The translations under genes and the position numbers were made by a program. Below the pieces are notes generated by a model, which searched no databases, was not told where the DNA came from, and worked only from the letters and a program-made list of their open reading frames with translations. DNA of 64,000 nucleotides from Caldicellulosiruptor acetigenus (GTDB taxonomy: Bacteria > Bacillota > Thermoanaerobacteria > Caldicellulosiruptorales > Caldicellulosiruptoraceae), in contig NZ_CP113866.1 in assembly GCF_026914305.1 (NCBI RefSeq), forward strand, positions 2,546,001-2,610,000. The letters are read 5' to 3'. Shown here one piece after another: positions 1-10,810 of the stretch (position 1 is its first letter; each line of letters starts with the position of its first letter).

Positions 1-668
1 ACCGGCACATTATTTTTGTAGCAAAAGTTTAAAAAATCGTCTATCCAATAATCTGAACCACCACAGATTGCCGGTCCACCCACTTTTATATTCTCATTGA
101 CCTCTTTGATGGCTTTTGCTGTAACTTCATATAATTTGAAGTATTCTGCCTGGTTTGCATCTTTCCAAAATACATTCAAGTTAGGCTCGTTCCAGATTTC
201 AAATGGCCACTGAATAACCTCTTTTTCGCCATATCTGTCTATAAAATGCTTTACAACACTTTTGATTAACTTTTCCCACTTACCATAGTCCTTGGGAGGG
301 GTGACATTCCCCCTCCAGTAAAATACTGTCTGTGTGCCCGAAGCAAGTCTCGACGGCATGAACCCAATCTCTACAAACGGTCGTATTCCAAGTTCCAAAA
401 ATGAGTCATATATTCTGTCAATGTATGTGAAATTGTAAAAAGGCTGTTCAGTATCACCAACCTTATCTTCACGATAAATTCCTACATCGTCATGCAGCAG
501 TCCGTGAGCTCTTATATACTTAAAATCTATATGTCTTTTAACAAAAGAAAGTGCATCCATATACTCTTTTTGAAGCGCAAGACCTATGCGACCACTACCA
601 ACACAAAACTTCCAGTTATCAGAAAATATGCCTATTTGCTTGCCTCTCTCAATCTTTATATGCGTCAT
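1..668 (-). CDS. GH39 beta-xylosidase, 3' part outside window
   Basis: This is the N-terminal ~222 residues of a glycoside hydrolase family 39 protein that would release xylose from xylo-oligosaccharides. The reading frame runs off the left window edge. The ATG at 668 is preceded by a GGGGG ribosome-binding site (RBS). The translation contains the IWNEPN motif, whose Glu is the family acid/base residue, and an early [11 protein letters not shown] segment typical of GH39. No signal peptide is visible, so the enzyme is probably cytoplasmic and acts on imported oligosaccharides. It lies 38 bp after the GH10 stop codon and is the last visible gene of the minus-strand xylan locus. The family call is from motif recognition; substrate is inferred from family and context. 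Confidence 0.85.
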   Translation of the reverse strand, partial: MTHIKIERGKQIGIFSDNWKFCVGSGRIGLALQKEYMDALSFVKRHIDFKYIRAHGLLHDDVGIYREDKVGDTEQPFYNFTYIDRIYDSFLELGIRPFVEIGFMPSRLASGTQTVFYWRGNVTPPKDYGKWEKLIKSVVKHFIDRYGEKEVIQWPFEIWNEPNLNVFWKDANQAEYFKLYEVTAKAIKEVNENIKVGGPAICGGSDYWIDDFLNFCYKNNVP

Positions 669-706
669 TAAACTTTCCCCCATTCAATCATATTCTGGCT
701 TTTTGG

Positions 707-2809
707 TTATCTCTTTGTGTTCAATTTAGGAATAGCCGGGGGTGTGGGCAAATTAATATTTTGTGGTACTATTGAGTAATCTATGAGTGCCCAGAAAGCT
801 GGTTTACCATCATAGTATTCATCAAATAATAGTGGAAAGTCTGGCTTATTGAAAACTCCCCTGAGCCATGAATAGTCATCTTTGAGTCCCCAGAATGTAA
901 CACTTTTTATTACTTTTTTGTATTTTTTAAATAGGTTAAACAGTTCATAATACTTCTTTGCTTGCTTCAGCAGCATCTCTCTTGACGGTTCAACGTAGTA
1001 AACAGAAGAACCCCATTGATAAAAGCTCATGTCAAGCTCTGTAATCTGAATCTCAAGCCCCGGAATTGTACTGAACAGTTTTATTGTCTCCTCAATCTCT
1101 TCAACAGACGGATTGTTGACATTTATATGACACTGAAGCCCTACACCGTGAATAGGAATACCTTTAGACTTCATCTTTTTAATCATGTTGTATATAAACA
1201 TCCTCTTCTGCGGTACCTCGGTGTTGTAATCGTTGTAAAAAAGCTTGGCTTGAGGGTCTGCCTCATGCGCCCATATGAATGCTTTTTCTATATACTCTGG
1301 ACCACAAATGTTGTACCAGTTCGACCTTCTATACCCATCTGGCTGAGTTTCATCAATGGCCTCGTTCACAACATCCCATGCATATATCTTGCCTTTATAT
1401 CTCCCAACAACTGTGTATATATGCTTTTTCAGCCTCTTTAAAAGCTCATCCTTTTTCAAAAAGTTACCATTGGAATCTTTGAAAAACCAGTCCGGTGTCT
1501 GATTGTGCCAAACAAGGGTATGTCCCCGAATACTTATGTTATTCTTAGTCGCAAACTCAACAAAAGCATCTGCAATTGTAAAATCGTATTTATCAGGTCC
1601 TCTTAATACACTTTCTGGTTTCATTTCATTGCCAGGTGTAATACTGTTAAAATGCTTTTTGATAAACTGTGTGTCTGTGTCATTCATAAGTTCCCCATAT
1701 CCAATAGCTACACCAACTTTAAAGTCATCTTTATACTTTTCTTTTAAAGATGGAAGATCGTAATTTGGTTCTTGCAGTTTCAATGGATCGGATATAGTAA
1801 AGTCATCAATCCAGAAAGATAATGTTGGGTCTTGCGCTTCAATGTAAAATTCAAGTTCTTCGATTTTACCGTTCTTGGGCACAGCATAACTTCCACTTAT
1901 TTCTACCCAACTATCACCTGCAACTTCGCTTGAAGTTATCCAGTCATACCTGTATTGTGCTTCATCAGCCATTTTTCTCTGAACCAAAATCGAAAATCTT
2001 TCAAAATCTATTGATGTATGATGTACCCAGATACTGAATCTGTAGCGCTTACCTGGAACAACATATTTGATAATTGGAATCTTTGCTCCGTGCCAGAAGG
2101 CTGTACGACCGAATACATAAAGGCTCTTGTTACCTTCATGAAACTTTGAATCATCTAATTTTACTTTTACATTCTCTCCTCTTGGCTGCCAGTTAGTAGT
2201 CTTATTTTCAAACGTATCCTTATATACTATAGCTTGCGATAGATAAGCTTCCTCGGTCATTATCTGAATATTGTCAACGTTATATACAGTTGTCTTATCA
2301 ACTGTTGGATGAATTGCAATTATCAGATTTGCCGGATTTTTCAGTGTTGGCTTCCATTTCACAGCAATTTTTTCCCATTTGTTTGGCATTATTATTTTTT
2401 CGCCAAGCTGAATGTATTTTAGACCCTTGCCGTCATCATACAAAGCCGTTATGGAAAATGCTACTGGCTTTTTACCCTCATGCCTTATATAACTTGATAT
2501 CAGCCATGTCTTGCCTCTTTTCAAAACATCCTTTACATCTATACCGAGGCTGTCCCATATAGATTTTCTGTTTGTAACCTTGATGCTCTTTTTCCCTTCT
2601 ATCGCCGAGCTTTGATCTGTTGCTATTTTGGCATTACCATATGCAAAGAAGGTCAATGTATCTTTCCCTTCAAAATTCACTGTTGTCACAGACGCTGTCT
2701 GAGCTATTACGCCTGGTATCACCGGGTATATCAGTGAAAAGATACTTGATATGATAAAAACAATAACCACAGTCAAAGGTATCACAATCTTATACGCACT
2801 TTTTTTCAT
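707..2809 (-). CDS. Secreted GH10 endo-1,4-beta-xylanase with CBM22 domains
   Basis: Extracellular endoxylanase that cuts the xylan backbone. The 700-residue protein starts with a hydrophobic N-terminal segment (about residues 8-35), which is a signal peptide or membrane anchor. Two CBM22-like beta-sandwich modules follow (about 40-190 and 195-345), each ending in an aromatic/Asp pattern such as [10 protein letters not shown]. The GH10 barrel (about 360-690) carries WDVVNEAI (acid/base Glu near residue 482) and ITELDMS (nucleophile Glu near 590). The start ATG follows a strong AAGGAGGG RBS. It lies 16 bp after the GH43 gene and is clearly cotranscribed with it. There is no SLH domain, so it is either free or held by its N-terminal hydrophobic segment. 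The domain reading is confident; the exact number of CBM22 copies is an estimate. Confidence 0.93.
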   Translation of the reverse strand: MKKSAYKIVIPLTVVIVFIISSIFSLIYPVIPGVIAQTASVTTVNFEGKDTLTFFAYGNAKIATDQSSAIEGKKSIKVTNRKSIWDSLGIDVKDVLKRGKTWLISSYIRHEGKKPVAFSITALYDDGKGLKYIQLGEKIIMPNKWEKIAVKWKPTLKNPANLIIAIHPTVDKTTVYNVDNIQIMTEEAYLSQAIVYKDTFENKTTNWQPRGENVKVKLDDSKFHEGNKSLYVFGRTAFWHGAKIPIIKYVVPGKRYRFSIWVHHTSIDFERFSILVQRKMADEAQYRYDWITSSEVAGDSWVEISGSYAVPKNGKIEELEFYIEAQDPTLSFWIDDFTISDPLKLQEPNYDLPSLKEKYKDDFKVGVAIGYGELMNDTDTQFIKKHFNSITPGNEMKPESVLRGPDKYDFTIADAFVEFATKNNISIRGHTLVWHNQTPDWFFKDSNGNFLKKDELLKRLKKHIYTVVGRYKGKIYAWDVVNEAIDETQPDGYRRSNWYNICGPEYIEKAFIWAHEADPQAKLFYNDYNTEVPQKRMFIYNMIKKMKSKGIPIHGVGLQCHINVNNPSVEEIEETIKLFSTIPGLEIQITELDMSFYQWGSSVYYVEPSREMLLKQAKKYYELFNLFKKYKKVIKSVTFWGLKDDYSWLRGVFNKPDFPLLFDEYYDGKPAFWALIDYSIVPQNINLPTPPAIPKLNTKR

Positions 2810-2825
2810 ACTTCTTACCCTCCTT

Positions 2826-5800
2826 TTACTTCACAAATCTCCAGCAATCCATATAAAACAAGTTACTTCCATTTTCTCCTTTGAACACAAAATACAAATC
2901 ATGTACACCTGTCACATTCTCAACCTTTGCTTCTACTTTGACCCACTGCGAAGAAGAACTATTTTGTGGCTGAACCTCTGCAACTGCAATTGTTCTGCCA
3001 TCAACCGAGTCTATCTTGATTTCTACATAGCCTTTCCCGTTGATGTTAGAAACCATCGCCTCAAATTTCTTCGGACCTATATTGCCAAAGTCAACCTTAG
3101 AAAGCGCAATCCAGTCCCCACTGTCTATTCCTGTTAAACACATGTTATTGCTTGCATTTGCTTTCTTTGTCGAAATTCCTGCACACCATGCAAATGTTTC
3201 TGCCTCAACAGTTTTATATGGATCAACAAACTTAATTTGATTAACACCTTTGTAATCAGCAATAACTTCTTTAATTTTATTTCCCTCAATGTAAAGTTCA
3301 TTAATATGCGGAGACCTGTAACCCTTGGCAGCCCCCATATCCTTTGCAAGTGTTTGTGCATGATACGCAATGTACCACTTGCCTCTGAATTGGAATATTT
3401 GGTGATGGTTGTTGCCACCAACTCCAAAGAAATATCCTGGATTATTTAGTATTACTCCTTTGTATTCCCACGGTCCCATTGGATTTTTACTTGTCATATA
3501 AGCTATTACACCAGCTGGTGGACTGCCCTGCGGTCTTGGTCCACTGTAAAAGTTTGTGCAGTAGGAGTAATAGTAAACTCCATTTATTTTGTTTATTCCC
3601 GAATCTTCAAACATGAATGGTGCAGGTATTGTTTTCGCCTCACCTACAACACTTATCATATCATCACCAAGCTGCATAACACGTGCAGTGTTTGGCATCG
3701 CATCTTGACCCTGCGGTACTCCACCACCAAAATAGATGTAAGCTTTTCCATCATCGTCTACCAGCACTGCGGGATCAAATAACCACACAACTCCTTCAAC
3801 ACCCGGTGTAAATCTCGAAATTAATGGTCTGCCTATCGGGTCTTTCCAGGGACCTATTGGACTGTCGCTGGTAAGAACACCTATGCCACTTGCATTGTTA
3901 GCAAAATATAAGAAAAATTTGTCTTTACCATTTATTTTCTTATATGCTATACTTGGTGCCCATGACTGTGTTGCCCACTTGGCAGCTCCGTTTGGACCTG
4001 CTACTTCAATTTCGCCATGATCTGTCCAATTGACAAGGTCATCAGATGATATTACAGTAATCTTATTTATCTTGCTGTATGTGTTATCCTTTATGTTCCC
4101 GTTTTCATCATATTCTAAAATATCGTTTGTCAAATATACATACACCCTGTCTTTATACACAAGCACAGCCGGATCTGCACCGAATTTGTGTGCTATCAAC
4201 GGATTCGCATTCGGTGGGATTTTACCAAGTGGCCTGTTTGGTGCTGTATATTCAACCTGTGTCACTGCAGAGTCACTCCCATAACTAATCTTTTCTTTTT
4301 CGCATAATAATTCAAAAGACTTAATTGATATTTCTTCTTTTATTGATTCATTGAACTTTTTCTTCTGTCTGAACTGTATCTTTATTAACTTTTTCCACAT
4401 TCCATCTGTGTCACAGAGTACTTTATTTATATCTCTGATGGTTATTGCAGTTTCATTTTCACTTCTCTTGACAATCTTTACAGTTGCATCTTCAAGTAGT
4501 TTATCGACTTTTAAAATGCCAACAACATCAAGCCACTCTGGATGTTTTAATACAACTTCAATCTGTTTTACTTCCTTATTGTCAGGCATGGAATTAACAC
4601 AAACCGAAATATCATGTTTTGTATCAAGTGTATTATCAAGTGAAATAGTGCTCTCTTCTAAATAGACCTTCCAGTTGTTATCTGTTTTTGTACCTGTGAG
4701 TTTATTCTCAAACTTGAAAAAGTCTATATCAACATAGCCCCCAGTCTTTTTAGTTGCAAAATTAAATATCGCAAACCTGTATCCCATAAAATGTTGAGGT
4801 AACGTATATATCATTGCCAGATCAGAACCAAATTTTGTCCAGTTAATTCCATCGTAACTGTAGTAAAAATATGCTTTGTCTATCTCAAAATCAAAATCAA
4901 TTTTTAAGTATACCATCGTCTGCATAAGTTCTTCTCTTGCAACCTCTTTGCCTTTCTCAACCATAACAACATAGAATCTGTTCCCCTGCTTTGTCACACC
5001 AATAAAACCATACTCCTTTTGAAATGCAGCAAGCCCTGCATAATCACCATCATTCATATTTCTTACATCCATCAGTATCCAACCTGAACATTTTGGTCCC
5101 AATGTACGCTGGGTTAATGTATTTCTTGCCTGCTGCAGATCCTCAACAACATTACAAGTTCTCAGTCTCAGAAAGCCTTTTCTTTCAAGCAAAGACCATT
5201 TGGAATTGTCAGGATTATGATTCCATTGCCAAGTCAATCCCAACACCGAGCCATTTGGTGCAGTTTCTTCTGATTCCTTGTTTGTTGATAAAACCTCTTT
5301 TACTGAAACAAAATCCACATAGTAATCTACCAAGCCCTTTTCTTTACCTTGTTTTCCTGTTGGTGTGGTCTTTATAAACAAGTATATCGTCTCTATGTCC
5401 TGGTCAATTACAAATGTTCCTGAAATGGATGCCCATTCATTTTTATTTACAAAACCCTTTATGAGATCTTTATAAATTTCTTTGCCATTATATGTTATTT
5501 TGGCACACAAAATAAACTCTGTCGTTTCAGGCCCATTTTTGTACTTCACTCTGAACGCTGCTTTGTATCTTTTGCCCTTCTCAATTCTACCAGTAAAATT
5601 CTGCTGCAATCCTGAATTCGAACCTGACAGAGAATATACGTGTATTATGTTTTTGTTTCCTTCCTTAACAATTTCTAATTTTGCTCCCTCTCTGCCTTTC
5701 CATCCAGCTGTCCCTCTACTAAAATCATTATTAACAGTCAGCTCTTCATTTCTTGTCATCTCTAAATTCTTAACCGCTTCAAATCTCCTTGCGTTGGTTT

Positions 5801-6869
5801 CTGGCTTTTCTTGATAAAATTCGTCGCTTTTTACTACTTCACTTTCAAAACTGCTTTTACCTGGTTTTATAAATTTGAGCGGTACTTTACCATTTTCATC
5901 GCCAAAAATCGGCCACCCGTTCTCCCATCTAACAGGAACAAGAACAGGAACACGTCCTACCGCATCATGGTCTTGAAACAACATTGCAAACCATTTTCCA
6001 TCGGGAGTGTCAATTAAACCTCCTTGAGCAACTCCATTAGATTTATAGCCCATAGTATCACTTAGTGCAAGCCGCTCTTCGTACGGTCCGTCAATCTTGT
6101 TTGCCCGATATATGTACTGTTTTCTTATGCTTCCTTTTTCCCACCAAATTGTAGTTATGTAATATTTACCATTAATTTTATATGCATGTGACCCTTCCAT
6201 GCCATCTTTTTTAGAAGGAATAATAACTTTGTTCAATCCATTAGGGTTAATAGCTTTGTAGTCGGGTGTAAGTTCTCTGATTCTTATTTCAGTTCTGCCG
6301 TAAATTATATACGCCTTTCCATCATCGTCGAACAAAAGAGATGGATCATGTAAATATTCATTAAATTCAACTCTTTCCCATGGACCTGTAATATTTTTTG
6401 AACTAAAGAGATATGTTTTACCAGTATCTAATGATCCAAATAAAACATAATATTTGCCTTTGTGGTAGCGAATACATGGAGCCCATTGTCCTTTGCCATA
6501 AATATTCATCCCATTTTTTAAATTATGCGCATCATTATCTTCCAATCTGTCATAAACATAGCCTATTATTCTCCAATTAACAAGGTCAGTTGAGTGCATT
6601 ATGGGAACACCTGGTGTCATATGCATAGTTGTACTAACCATATAATAGTTATTTCCTACTCTAATGATATCAGGATCAGGAATATCAGCTAAGATTATTG
6701 GATTATAAGCAATCATATTATCTTGTAGCAATTTTGAACCTCCCTGTAGATTGTATGAACTGTATACTTCATTAATTTGACTGCTCACAAATGCAAAAAG
6801 TATTAAACAAATAATAAATGTAACAGGTATTACCATCTTTTTTCCCTTTTTCAAATATTCTTTAATCAT
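2826..6869 (-). CDS. Multidomain GH43-CBM22-GH43-CBM6 xylan-debranching enzyme
   Basis: Large secreted hemicellulase of 1347 residues, probably combining beta-xylosidase and arabinofuranosidase activities. An N-terminal hydrophobic segment (about 12-32) marks export. The first GH43 propeller (about 50-350) has the IPDPDI catalytic-base Asp region and an EGSH acid motif. A CBM22/CBM4_9-like module follows (about 380-525), then the GH43 C-terminal beta-sandwich (about 543-720, with [11 protein letters not shown]), which normally follows the catalytic domain directly. An unassigned Ig-like stretch (about 725-890) precedes a second GH43 propeller (about 895-1215, with [11 protein letters not shown]). 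A CBM6 (about 1220-1347, starting VEAETFAW) closes the protein. The ATG has a GAGGGG RBS. The gene sits between the binding-protein gene and the GH10 gene. Substrate assignments are inferred. Confidence 0.9.
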   Translation of the reverse strand: MIKEYLKKGKKMVIPVTFIICLILFAFVSSQINEVYSSYNLQGGSKLLQDNMIAYNPIILADIPDPDIIRVGNNYYMVSTTMHMTPGVPIMHSTDLVNWRIIGYVYDRLEDNDAHNLKNGMNIYGKGQWAPCIRYHKGKYYVLFGSLDTGKTYLFSSKNITGPWERVEFNEYLHDPSLLFDDDGKAYIIYGRTEIRIRELTPDYKAINPNGLNKVIIPSKKDGMEGSHAYKINGKYYITTIWWEKGSIRKQYIYRANKIDGPYEERLALSDTMGYKSNGVAQGGLIDTPDGKWFAMLFQDHDAVGRVPVLVPVRWENGWPIFGDENGKVPLKFIKPGKSSFESEVVKSDEFYQEKPETNARRFEAVKNLEMTRNEELTVNNDFSRGTAGWKGREGAKLEIVKEGNKNIIHVYSLSGSNSGLQQNFTGRIEKGKRYKAAFRVKYKNGPETTEFILCAKITYNGKEIYKDLIKGFVNKNEWASISGTFVIDQDIETIYLFIKTTPTGKQGKEKGLVDYYVDFVSVKEVLSTNKESEETAPNGSVLGLTWQWNHNPDNSKWSLLERKGFLRLRTCNVVEDLQQARNTLTQRTLGPKCSGWILMDVRNMNDGDYAGLAAFQKEYGFIGVTKQGNRFYVVMVEKGKEVAREELMQTMVYLKIDFDFEIDKAYFYYSYDGINWTKFGSDLAMIYTLPQHFMGYRFAIFNFATKKTGGYVDIDFFKFENKLTGTKTDNNWKVYLEESTISLDNTLDTKHDISVCVNSMPDNKEVKQIEVVLKHPEWLDVVGILKVDKLLEDATVKIVKRSENETAITIRDINKVLCDTDGMWKKLIKIQFRQKKKFNESIKEEISIKSFELLCEKEKISYGSDSAVTQVEYTAPNRPLGKIPPNANPLIAHKFGADPAVLVYKDRVYVYLTNDILEYDENGNIKDNTYSKINKITVISSDDLVNWTDHGEIEVAGPNGAAKWATQSWAPSIAYKKINGKDKFFLYFANNASGIGVLTSDSPIGPWKDPIGRPLISRFTPGVEGVVWLFDPAVLVDDDGKAYIYFGGGVPQGQDAMPNTARVMQLGDDMISVVGEAKTIPAPFMFEDSGINKINGVYYYSYCTNFYSGPRPQGSPPAGVIAYMTSKNPMGPWEYKGVILNNPGYFFGVGGNNHHQIFQFRGKWYIAYHAQTLAKDMGAAKGYRSPHINELYIEGNKIKEVIADYKGVNQIKFVDPYKTVEAETFAWCAGISTKKANASNNMCLTGIDSGDWIALSKVDFGNIGPKKFEAMVSNINGKGYVEIKIDSVDGRTIAVAEVQPQNSSSSQWVKVEAKVENVTGVHDLYFVFKGENGSNLFYMDCWRFVK

Positions 6870-6897
6870 TTCTTTAACCCCTCATCTGAATTGATTG

Positions 6898-6938
6898 AAT
6901 TTAAGGCATGCTCCAAAAAATGGAGCATGCCTTAAATT
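6898..6938 (-). other. Perfect intercistronic hairpin after binding-protein gene
   Basis: A 17-bp perfect inverted repeat (6898-6914 with 6922-6938, 7-nt loop) lies between the solute-binding-protein stop and the GH43 start. No T tract follows in the minus direction, so it looks less like a full terminator than an mRNA-stabilising or partial-termination hairpin. Such a hairpin would keep binding-protein transcripts more abundant than those of the downstream enzymes. Confidence 0.75.
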
Positions 6939-6950
6939 AGCCAAACTATT

Positions 6951-8735
6951 TTATTCAATCTCTTCAACCTTAATGTTGTCAATTACAAAGTCTCCACCTT
7001 CTGTTATACCAATTCTCAAGCACATGTTCTGTGAGTTATCGGGAATATTTGTAATATTTCCTTCTACTTTGTATACTGTCTGACCTCTATCTATTGTCTT
7101 TGAAACATTACCGTACGACTTTGCACCAGACTTTGGTTCGCTGAGTATTGTGCAGGATACTGTCGTCTTGCCTGCTGTTACAGCTTTTAATACTTTTACT
7201 TCAAAGCTAATTTTGTAATCATGCCAACCATATATTTTTACTTTTGCAGGATCAGTTACTACATAAATTTCTTTTCCGTCTTTTGACTGATCCCATGTAA
7301 CTTTTAATGATTTGCCTTTTACAGCTTCTTTGCCTGATACTATAGAAAGTTTAACAGTCTTCTTTGACGAATCTAAGAGTTTGAAATTGTTCTTTCCATC
7401 ATCGAAGTTAATTGTAAATGGTTTGAATGGTTTATACACAACTTCAACCTTTCCGCTCTGTGCATCTTTTATGTTCTTTTCAATTTGCGGTCTTAAGCTC
7501 GACAATGCTGATGCAACAGAATCAGAACTATCAACTCTTCCAAAGATATCCCAATGTGGCATACCCATTAAACCTTCTCCTAATGCTGGATAGAAGGACT
7601 TTTTAGCAAGTTCATTGACAAAGTCTACAAGATACTTTGGTCTATTCTTTGCATTGACATCATCATGATTTTTCTGAACGCTTTCTAATAGTAAATTGAT
7701 AAATTTACCAGCACCAACAGGATTTTTTGATCCCTTCATAATTCCGTATCCATCAGCATCAAACGGATACAAACCAGCTTTGTTATCAGGACCTAATGGC
7801 AATGGAGCTGCTTCAAGTTCATCTTCAACTTCTCTTTTATCCTGGTCAAATTTGTACTGAGGCGCAACAAGCATAACAGTCTGTCTCTTCTTAAGACCAG
7901 AAACTGTTATGTCCCAGTCACGTGCAAGCCATCCTTCTTTTGCACCCTTCTTATAGAAATTCAATGCTCTTTGTAGTGCTGCATTGTCAAAATTTAACTT
8001 TCCTTTTCCTGATTTGTCAACCGAAACAAATGCAACACCATTTGCATAAACCAGTGCAGTTGCTGCCCAGAAGTTTACACCATACCTATCAATCTTTCCA
8101 TCTTTATTTGTGTCTGCAGTCAATTTCTTTGCCAGTGCAGCGAATGTATCCCAATTCCATTTACCTTTCTTGTAAAGTGCAAGTGGCATCTCTTCTTCAT
8201 CTATACCCTCTTCTAACATTAAATCCTTATTATATATAACCAGCCATGGAACATTGGAACCTTTTTGAGATGCCAAGTAGTAATGACCATTGTACTTAAA
8301 TGCATAGTCCATTGCTCTTTTATTAATGTACGGTGCATTTAAATCAACATACTTATCAAGCGGCTGAACAAGTCCTCGTGTAAAGTGTGATGGGAAAGTG
8401 CTAACACCACCGAATATAACGTCAATTGGATCGCCTGCAGCCATTCTTGCTATTATTTTGTTCTGCCAGTTGTTCCAATCTGAGTATACGATGTTAACTT
8501 TTCCACCATACTTCTTTTGGTAATCTTCTATAGCTTTTGTTACTGCTTTGTTGAAAAGATCTGTGCTTTTAAGACTTTCTTTAGAAAAACCAGGCCTTAG
8601 GAACGAAATGTCACCTAATTTGGATGATGCTTCTGCCTTTTGGGTTGTGTTGCTAATGACTACCACAACTGAGGTAATTAAACAAACGATAAGTGCAATT
8701 GAAACAAGTTTTTTGAAAATTTTTGATTTTAGCAT
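6951..8735 (-). CDS. ABC sugar-binding lipoprotein/secreted protein, family 1, with C-terminal sugar-binding-like domain
   Basis: Extracytoplasmic solute-binding protein of an oligosaccharide ABC importer, 594 residues. The start chosen is the ATG at 8735, which has an AGGGAGG RBS 8 nt away; the open frame extends further upstream without such a signal. A classical signal peptide occupies about residues 1-35 and has no obvious lipobox Cys. The SBP_bac_1 fold follows (about 45-430), including a GDPIDVIFGG segment. Residues about 440-594 form an extra beta-sandwich resembling CBM4/9/22 modules (GWHDYKISFEVK near the middle, FVIDNIKVEE at the end). The two permease genes lie immediately upstream in the same direction. 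The ligand is probably a xylo-oligosaccharide, inferred from the adjacent xylanases. Confidence 0.9.
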   Translation of the reverse strand: MLKSKIFKKLVSIALIVCLITSVVVVISNTTQKAEASSKLGDISFLRPGFSKESLKSTDLFNKAVTKAIEDYQKKYGGKVNIVYSDWNNWQNKIIARMAAGDPIDVIFGGVSTFPSHFTRGLVQPLDKYVDLNAPYINKRAMDYAFKYNGHYYLASQKGSNVPWLVIYNKDLMLEEGIDEEEMPLALYKKGKWNWDTFAALAKKLTADTNKDGKIDRYGVNFWAATALVYANGVAFVSVDKSGKGKLNFDNAALQRALNFYKKGAKEGWLARDWDITVSGLKKRQTVMLVAPQYKFDQDKREVEDELEAAPLPLGPDNKAGLYPFDADGYGIMKGSKNPVGAGKFINLLLESVQKNHDDVNAKNRPKYLVDFVNELAKKSFYPALGEGLMGMPHWDIFGRVDSSDSVASALSSLRPQIEKNIKDAQSGKVEVVYKPFKPFTINFDDGKNNFKLLDSSKKTVKLSIVSGKEAVKGKSLKVTWDQSKDGKEIYVVTDPAKVKIYGWHDYKISFEVKVLKAVTAGKTTVSCTILSEPKSGAKSYGNVSKTIDRGQTVYKVEGNITNIPDNSQNMCLRIGITEGGDFVIDNIKVEEIE

Positions 8736-8770
8736 GATATCAACCTCCCTCTGTTTATTATTTTGATGTA

Positions 8771-8803
8771 TTTTAATCCCTCCTAATTTAGAGGGAATTA
8801 AAA
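8771..8803 (-). other. Intercistronic hairpin before binding-protein gene
   Basis: An inverted repeat pairs TTTTAATCCCTC (8771-8782) with its near-complement at 8791-8803, with one bulged base. It lies between the MalG-type permease gene and the RBS of the binding-protein gene. With the hairpin at 6898-6938 it brackets the binding-protein cistron, as expected if that segment is processed and protected separately. Function is inferred. Confidence 0.6.
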
Positions 8804-8809
8804 CCATTT

Positions 8810-9829
8810 TTAGCCAACAATACCTGTTCTCTCGATGCTCTCTGTAAAGTATCTCTGACCAATTATATATATCACTATTAGCGGCAAGATTACCATCAAA
8901 CACCCGGCTTCTAACACGGTAGAGCCCATTAGATATATATCTTCTGAAGAGAGGTTATATGCATCTTGTATCATACTCATTCTGTTATTTAAAACAGTTA
9001 GCATAACTGAAATTGGAAGGTTTTCATTATAAAACATAGCCGAGACATAATAATCGTTCCAATGCCAAACTATTGAAAAGAGCATAACTGTGATTATTGC
9101 ACCTGTTGCATTCGGTACCATTATTCTTATAAAGGTTGAAAATGGTCCACATCCATCAATTTTAGCGGCTTCTTCTAACTCAACAGGCATGTTTCTGAAA
9201 AATTGCCTGAATACAAAGATGTACAAGCTTGATCTTATACCCATTCCAAAGAGATTTAAAATGTAAAACGGCCATGGTGTGTCTAAAAGATTCACAGTAA
9301 GAGGTTTGCCAGTAATAAAACCTAAAAGTTTTCCAATGTATAGAAAATCGAAGTACCTGAACTTTACATACAGCGGAACAATTATTGTCTGTAGCGGTAC
9401 TATGATGGTAAAGAGCAAGATTGTAAAAAGTATTTCTCTTTCTGCAAATCTAAATCTCGCAAATCCATATCCTACCATCATGCATATAAATGTTTGAATA
9501 ATAACTGATGGTATGAGCATAAGCAGTGTATTTTTTATTGCTGTTGGATATGATAGAAGTACATTAGCATATTCAAAGTTGGAAAATGTAATATATTTGG
9601 GTATCCATATAACGCTCGGATCAAACAAGTCCTCCTTCGACCTCAGCGCATTGCTAATCAGAAACAATATTGGGTAAAGTAATATGTAGCTCATACATAT
9701 TAAAAATGCATAGAGAAATACATTTTTTAGCACAATGAATAAATGTTTCTTAGCTACTGATTTTGTAACCTCATTTACATTTAATTTTTTACCAATATAT
9801 GACATACTTAAACTTTTTACACTTTTCAT
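8810..9829 (-). CDS. ABC sugar importer permease, MalG type
   Basis: Inner-membrane permease subunit (339 residues) of the second oligosaccharide importer in the locus. About six transmembrane segments are visible. The EAA loop that docks the ATPase reads ELEEAAKIDGCGPFSTFIRIMVP, about two-thirds along. The N-terminal ~30 residues form a cytoplasmic extension. The start at 9829 has a weak GTGAGG RBS; an ATG eight codons further in is an alternative. It is paired with the MalF-type permease upstream (45 bp gap) and the binding protein downstream. No ATPase is encoded here, so a shared MsmK-type ATPase must energise it. Confidence 0.9.
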   Translation of the reverse strand: MKSVKSLSMSYIGKKLNVNEVTKSVAKKHLFIVLKNVFLYAFLICMSYILLYPILFLISNALRSKEDLFDPSVIWIPKYITFSNFEYANVLLSYPTAIKNTLLMLIPSVIIQTFICMMVGYGFARFRFAEREILFTILLFTIIVPLQTIIVPLYVKFRYFDFLYIGKLLGFITGKPLTVNLLDTPWPFYILNLFGMGIRSSLYIFVFRQFFRNMPVELEEAAKIDGCGPFSTFIRIMVPNATGAIITVMLFSIVWHWNDYYVSAMFYNENLPISVMLTVLNNRMSMIQDAYNLSSEDIYLMGSTVLEAGCLMVILPLIVIYIIGQRYFTESIERTGIVG

Positions 9830-9874
9830 AACTCAGTTCGCCTCACTTTAAATTCAACTTTTTTTTGAAAACCA

Positions 9875-10795
9875 TTACGTCAAATATACCACTCGTTTTC
9901 CAATTACTCTGTTAACTATCAGTATAATAACCATAACTACTAAGAAATATATGATGGCAATGGTAGTACTATATTCAAACCGTCCTTTATTTGCTTCATC
10001 TACAACCATTCTCATTACTTGATTGCCATAATCGGTGAAATAATCGATGATTGAATATATGATTGCTACATACACTGTGGGGGATATCATTGGAAATGTT
10101 ATTTTCCAAAACTTCTCCCACTCTGTTGCACCCTCAATTATTGCAACTTCATAAAAGCTCTTCGGTATGTTATGCAATGCTGCCAATATCAGGAGAATCT
10201 GTACCCCTGATCTCCAGGTTAAATCGAATATTTTATTTACGATATCTACAACATACATGCTAAACCATCGGGGTATACCGGCATTTATTAACACAGCTCT
10301 TAAATTTTCTGCCTTAAAAATTGTTGTAGATGAAGCCACCATATTAGAGGTACTTCCACCTAAAACATTTTCCTTTAACACAGTTATTACAACCCCAGAG
10401 GCAATTATTACAGGAAAGAAAAATATTGTTCTGGCAAAAGTTCTTCCCTTGAATTCATCTTTTAGCAGGTATGCAACAAATATACTGAATACAATGACAA
10501 TAGGCACTTCATATAACATATTGGTAATTGAAGATGTAAGATTTTTGACATAATTCGGGTCTTTTGTGAACGCGTATATATAGTTTTCCCAACCAATGAA
10601 TGAAAACTCCAATCCTTGGTCCCCTAAACTTAATTTCTGAAATGTATAGTAGACCGAATTTACAAATGGTATTATGAAAAAGACAATCAATCCGATCACC
10701 CATGGAAGAACAAACAGTCGACCATACATTGCCTCTTTCTGTCTCAATGTTAGTTTTCTTCTAAAAATTTGTTTAAAAGGATTTGTTTTAATCAT
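9875..10795 (-). CDS. ABC sugar importer permease, MalF type
   Basis: Inner-membrane permease subunit, partner of the MalG-type protein encoded just downstream. It has six predicted membrane segments and an EAA-like loop (FYEVAIIEGATEWEKFWKI) near residue 215. The start is placed at the ATG at 10795, which has AGAGGTG at about 8 nt; a GTG four codons upstream overlaps that RBS and is less likely. The N-terminal stretch is basic and has KEAMYGRLFVLPW, as is common in sugar permeases of this class. It follows the DUF5696-like gene with almost no gap, indicating one transcript. Confidence 0.9.
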   Translation of the reverse strand: MIKTNPFKQIFRRKLTLRQKEAMYGRLFVLPWVIGLIVFFIIPFVNSVYYTFQKLSLGDQGLEFSFIGWENYIYAFTKDPNYVKNLTSSITNMLYEVPIVIVFSIFVAYLLKDEFKGRTFARTIFFFPVIIASGVVITVLKENVLGGSTSNMVASSTTIFKAENLRAVLINAGIPRWFSMYVVDIVNKIFDLTWRSGVQILLILAALHNIPKSFYEVAIIEGATEWEKFWKITFPMISPTVYVAIIYSIIDYFTDYGNQVMRMVVDEANKGRFEYSTTIAIIYFLVVMVIILIVNRVIGKRVVYLT

Positions 10796-10810
10796 TAATA
10801 AATTCACCTC

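Noticed and set aside
1016-1441. 141-codon plus-strand frame opposite the GH10 domain
   Set aside because: It is antisense to conserved catalytic motifs and has no RBS or recognisable protein features.
8736-8903. 56-codon upstream extension of the second binding protein
   Set aside because: The strong RBS and signal peptide place the start at 8735; the extension lies in the preceding permease gene and hairpin.
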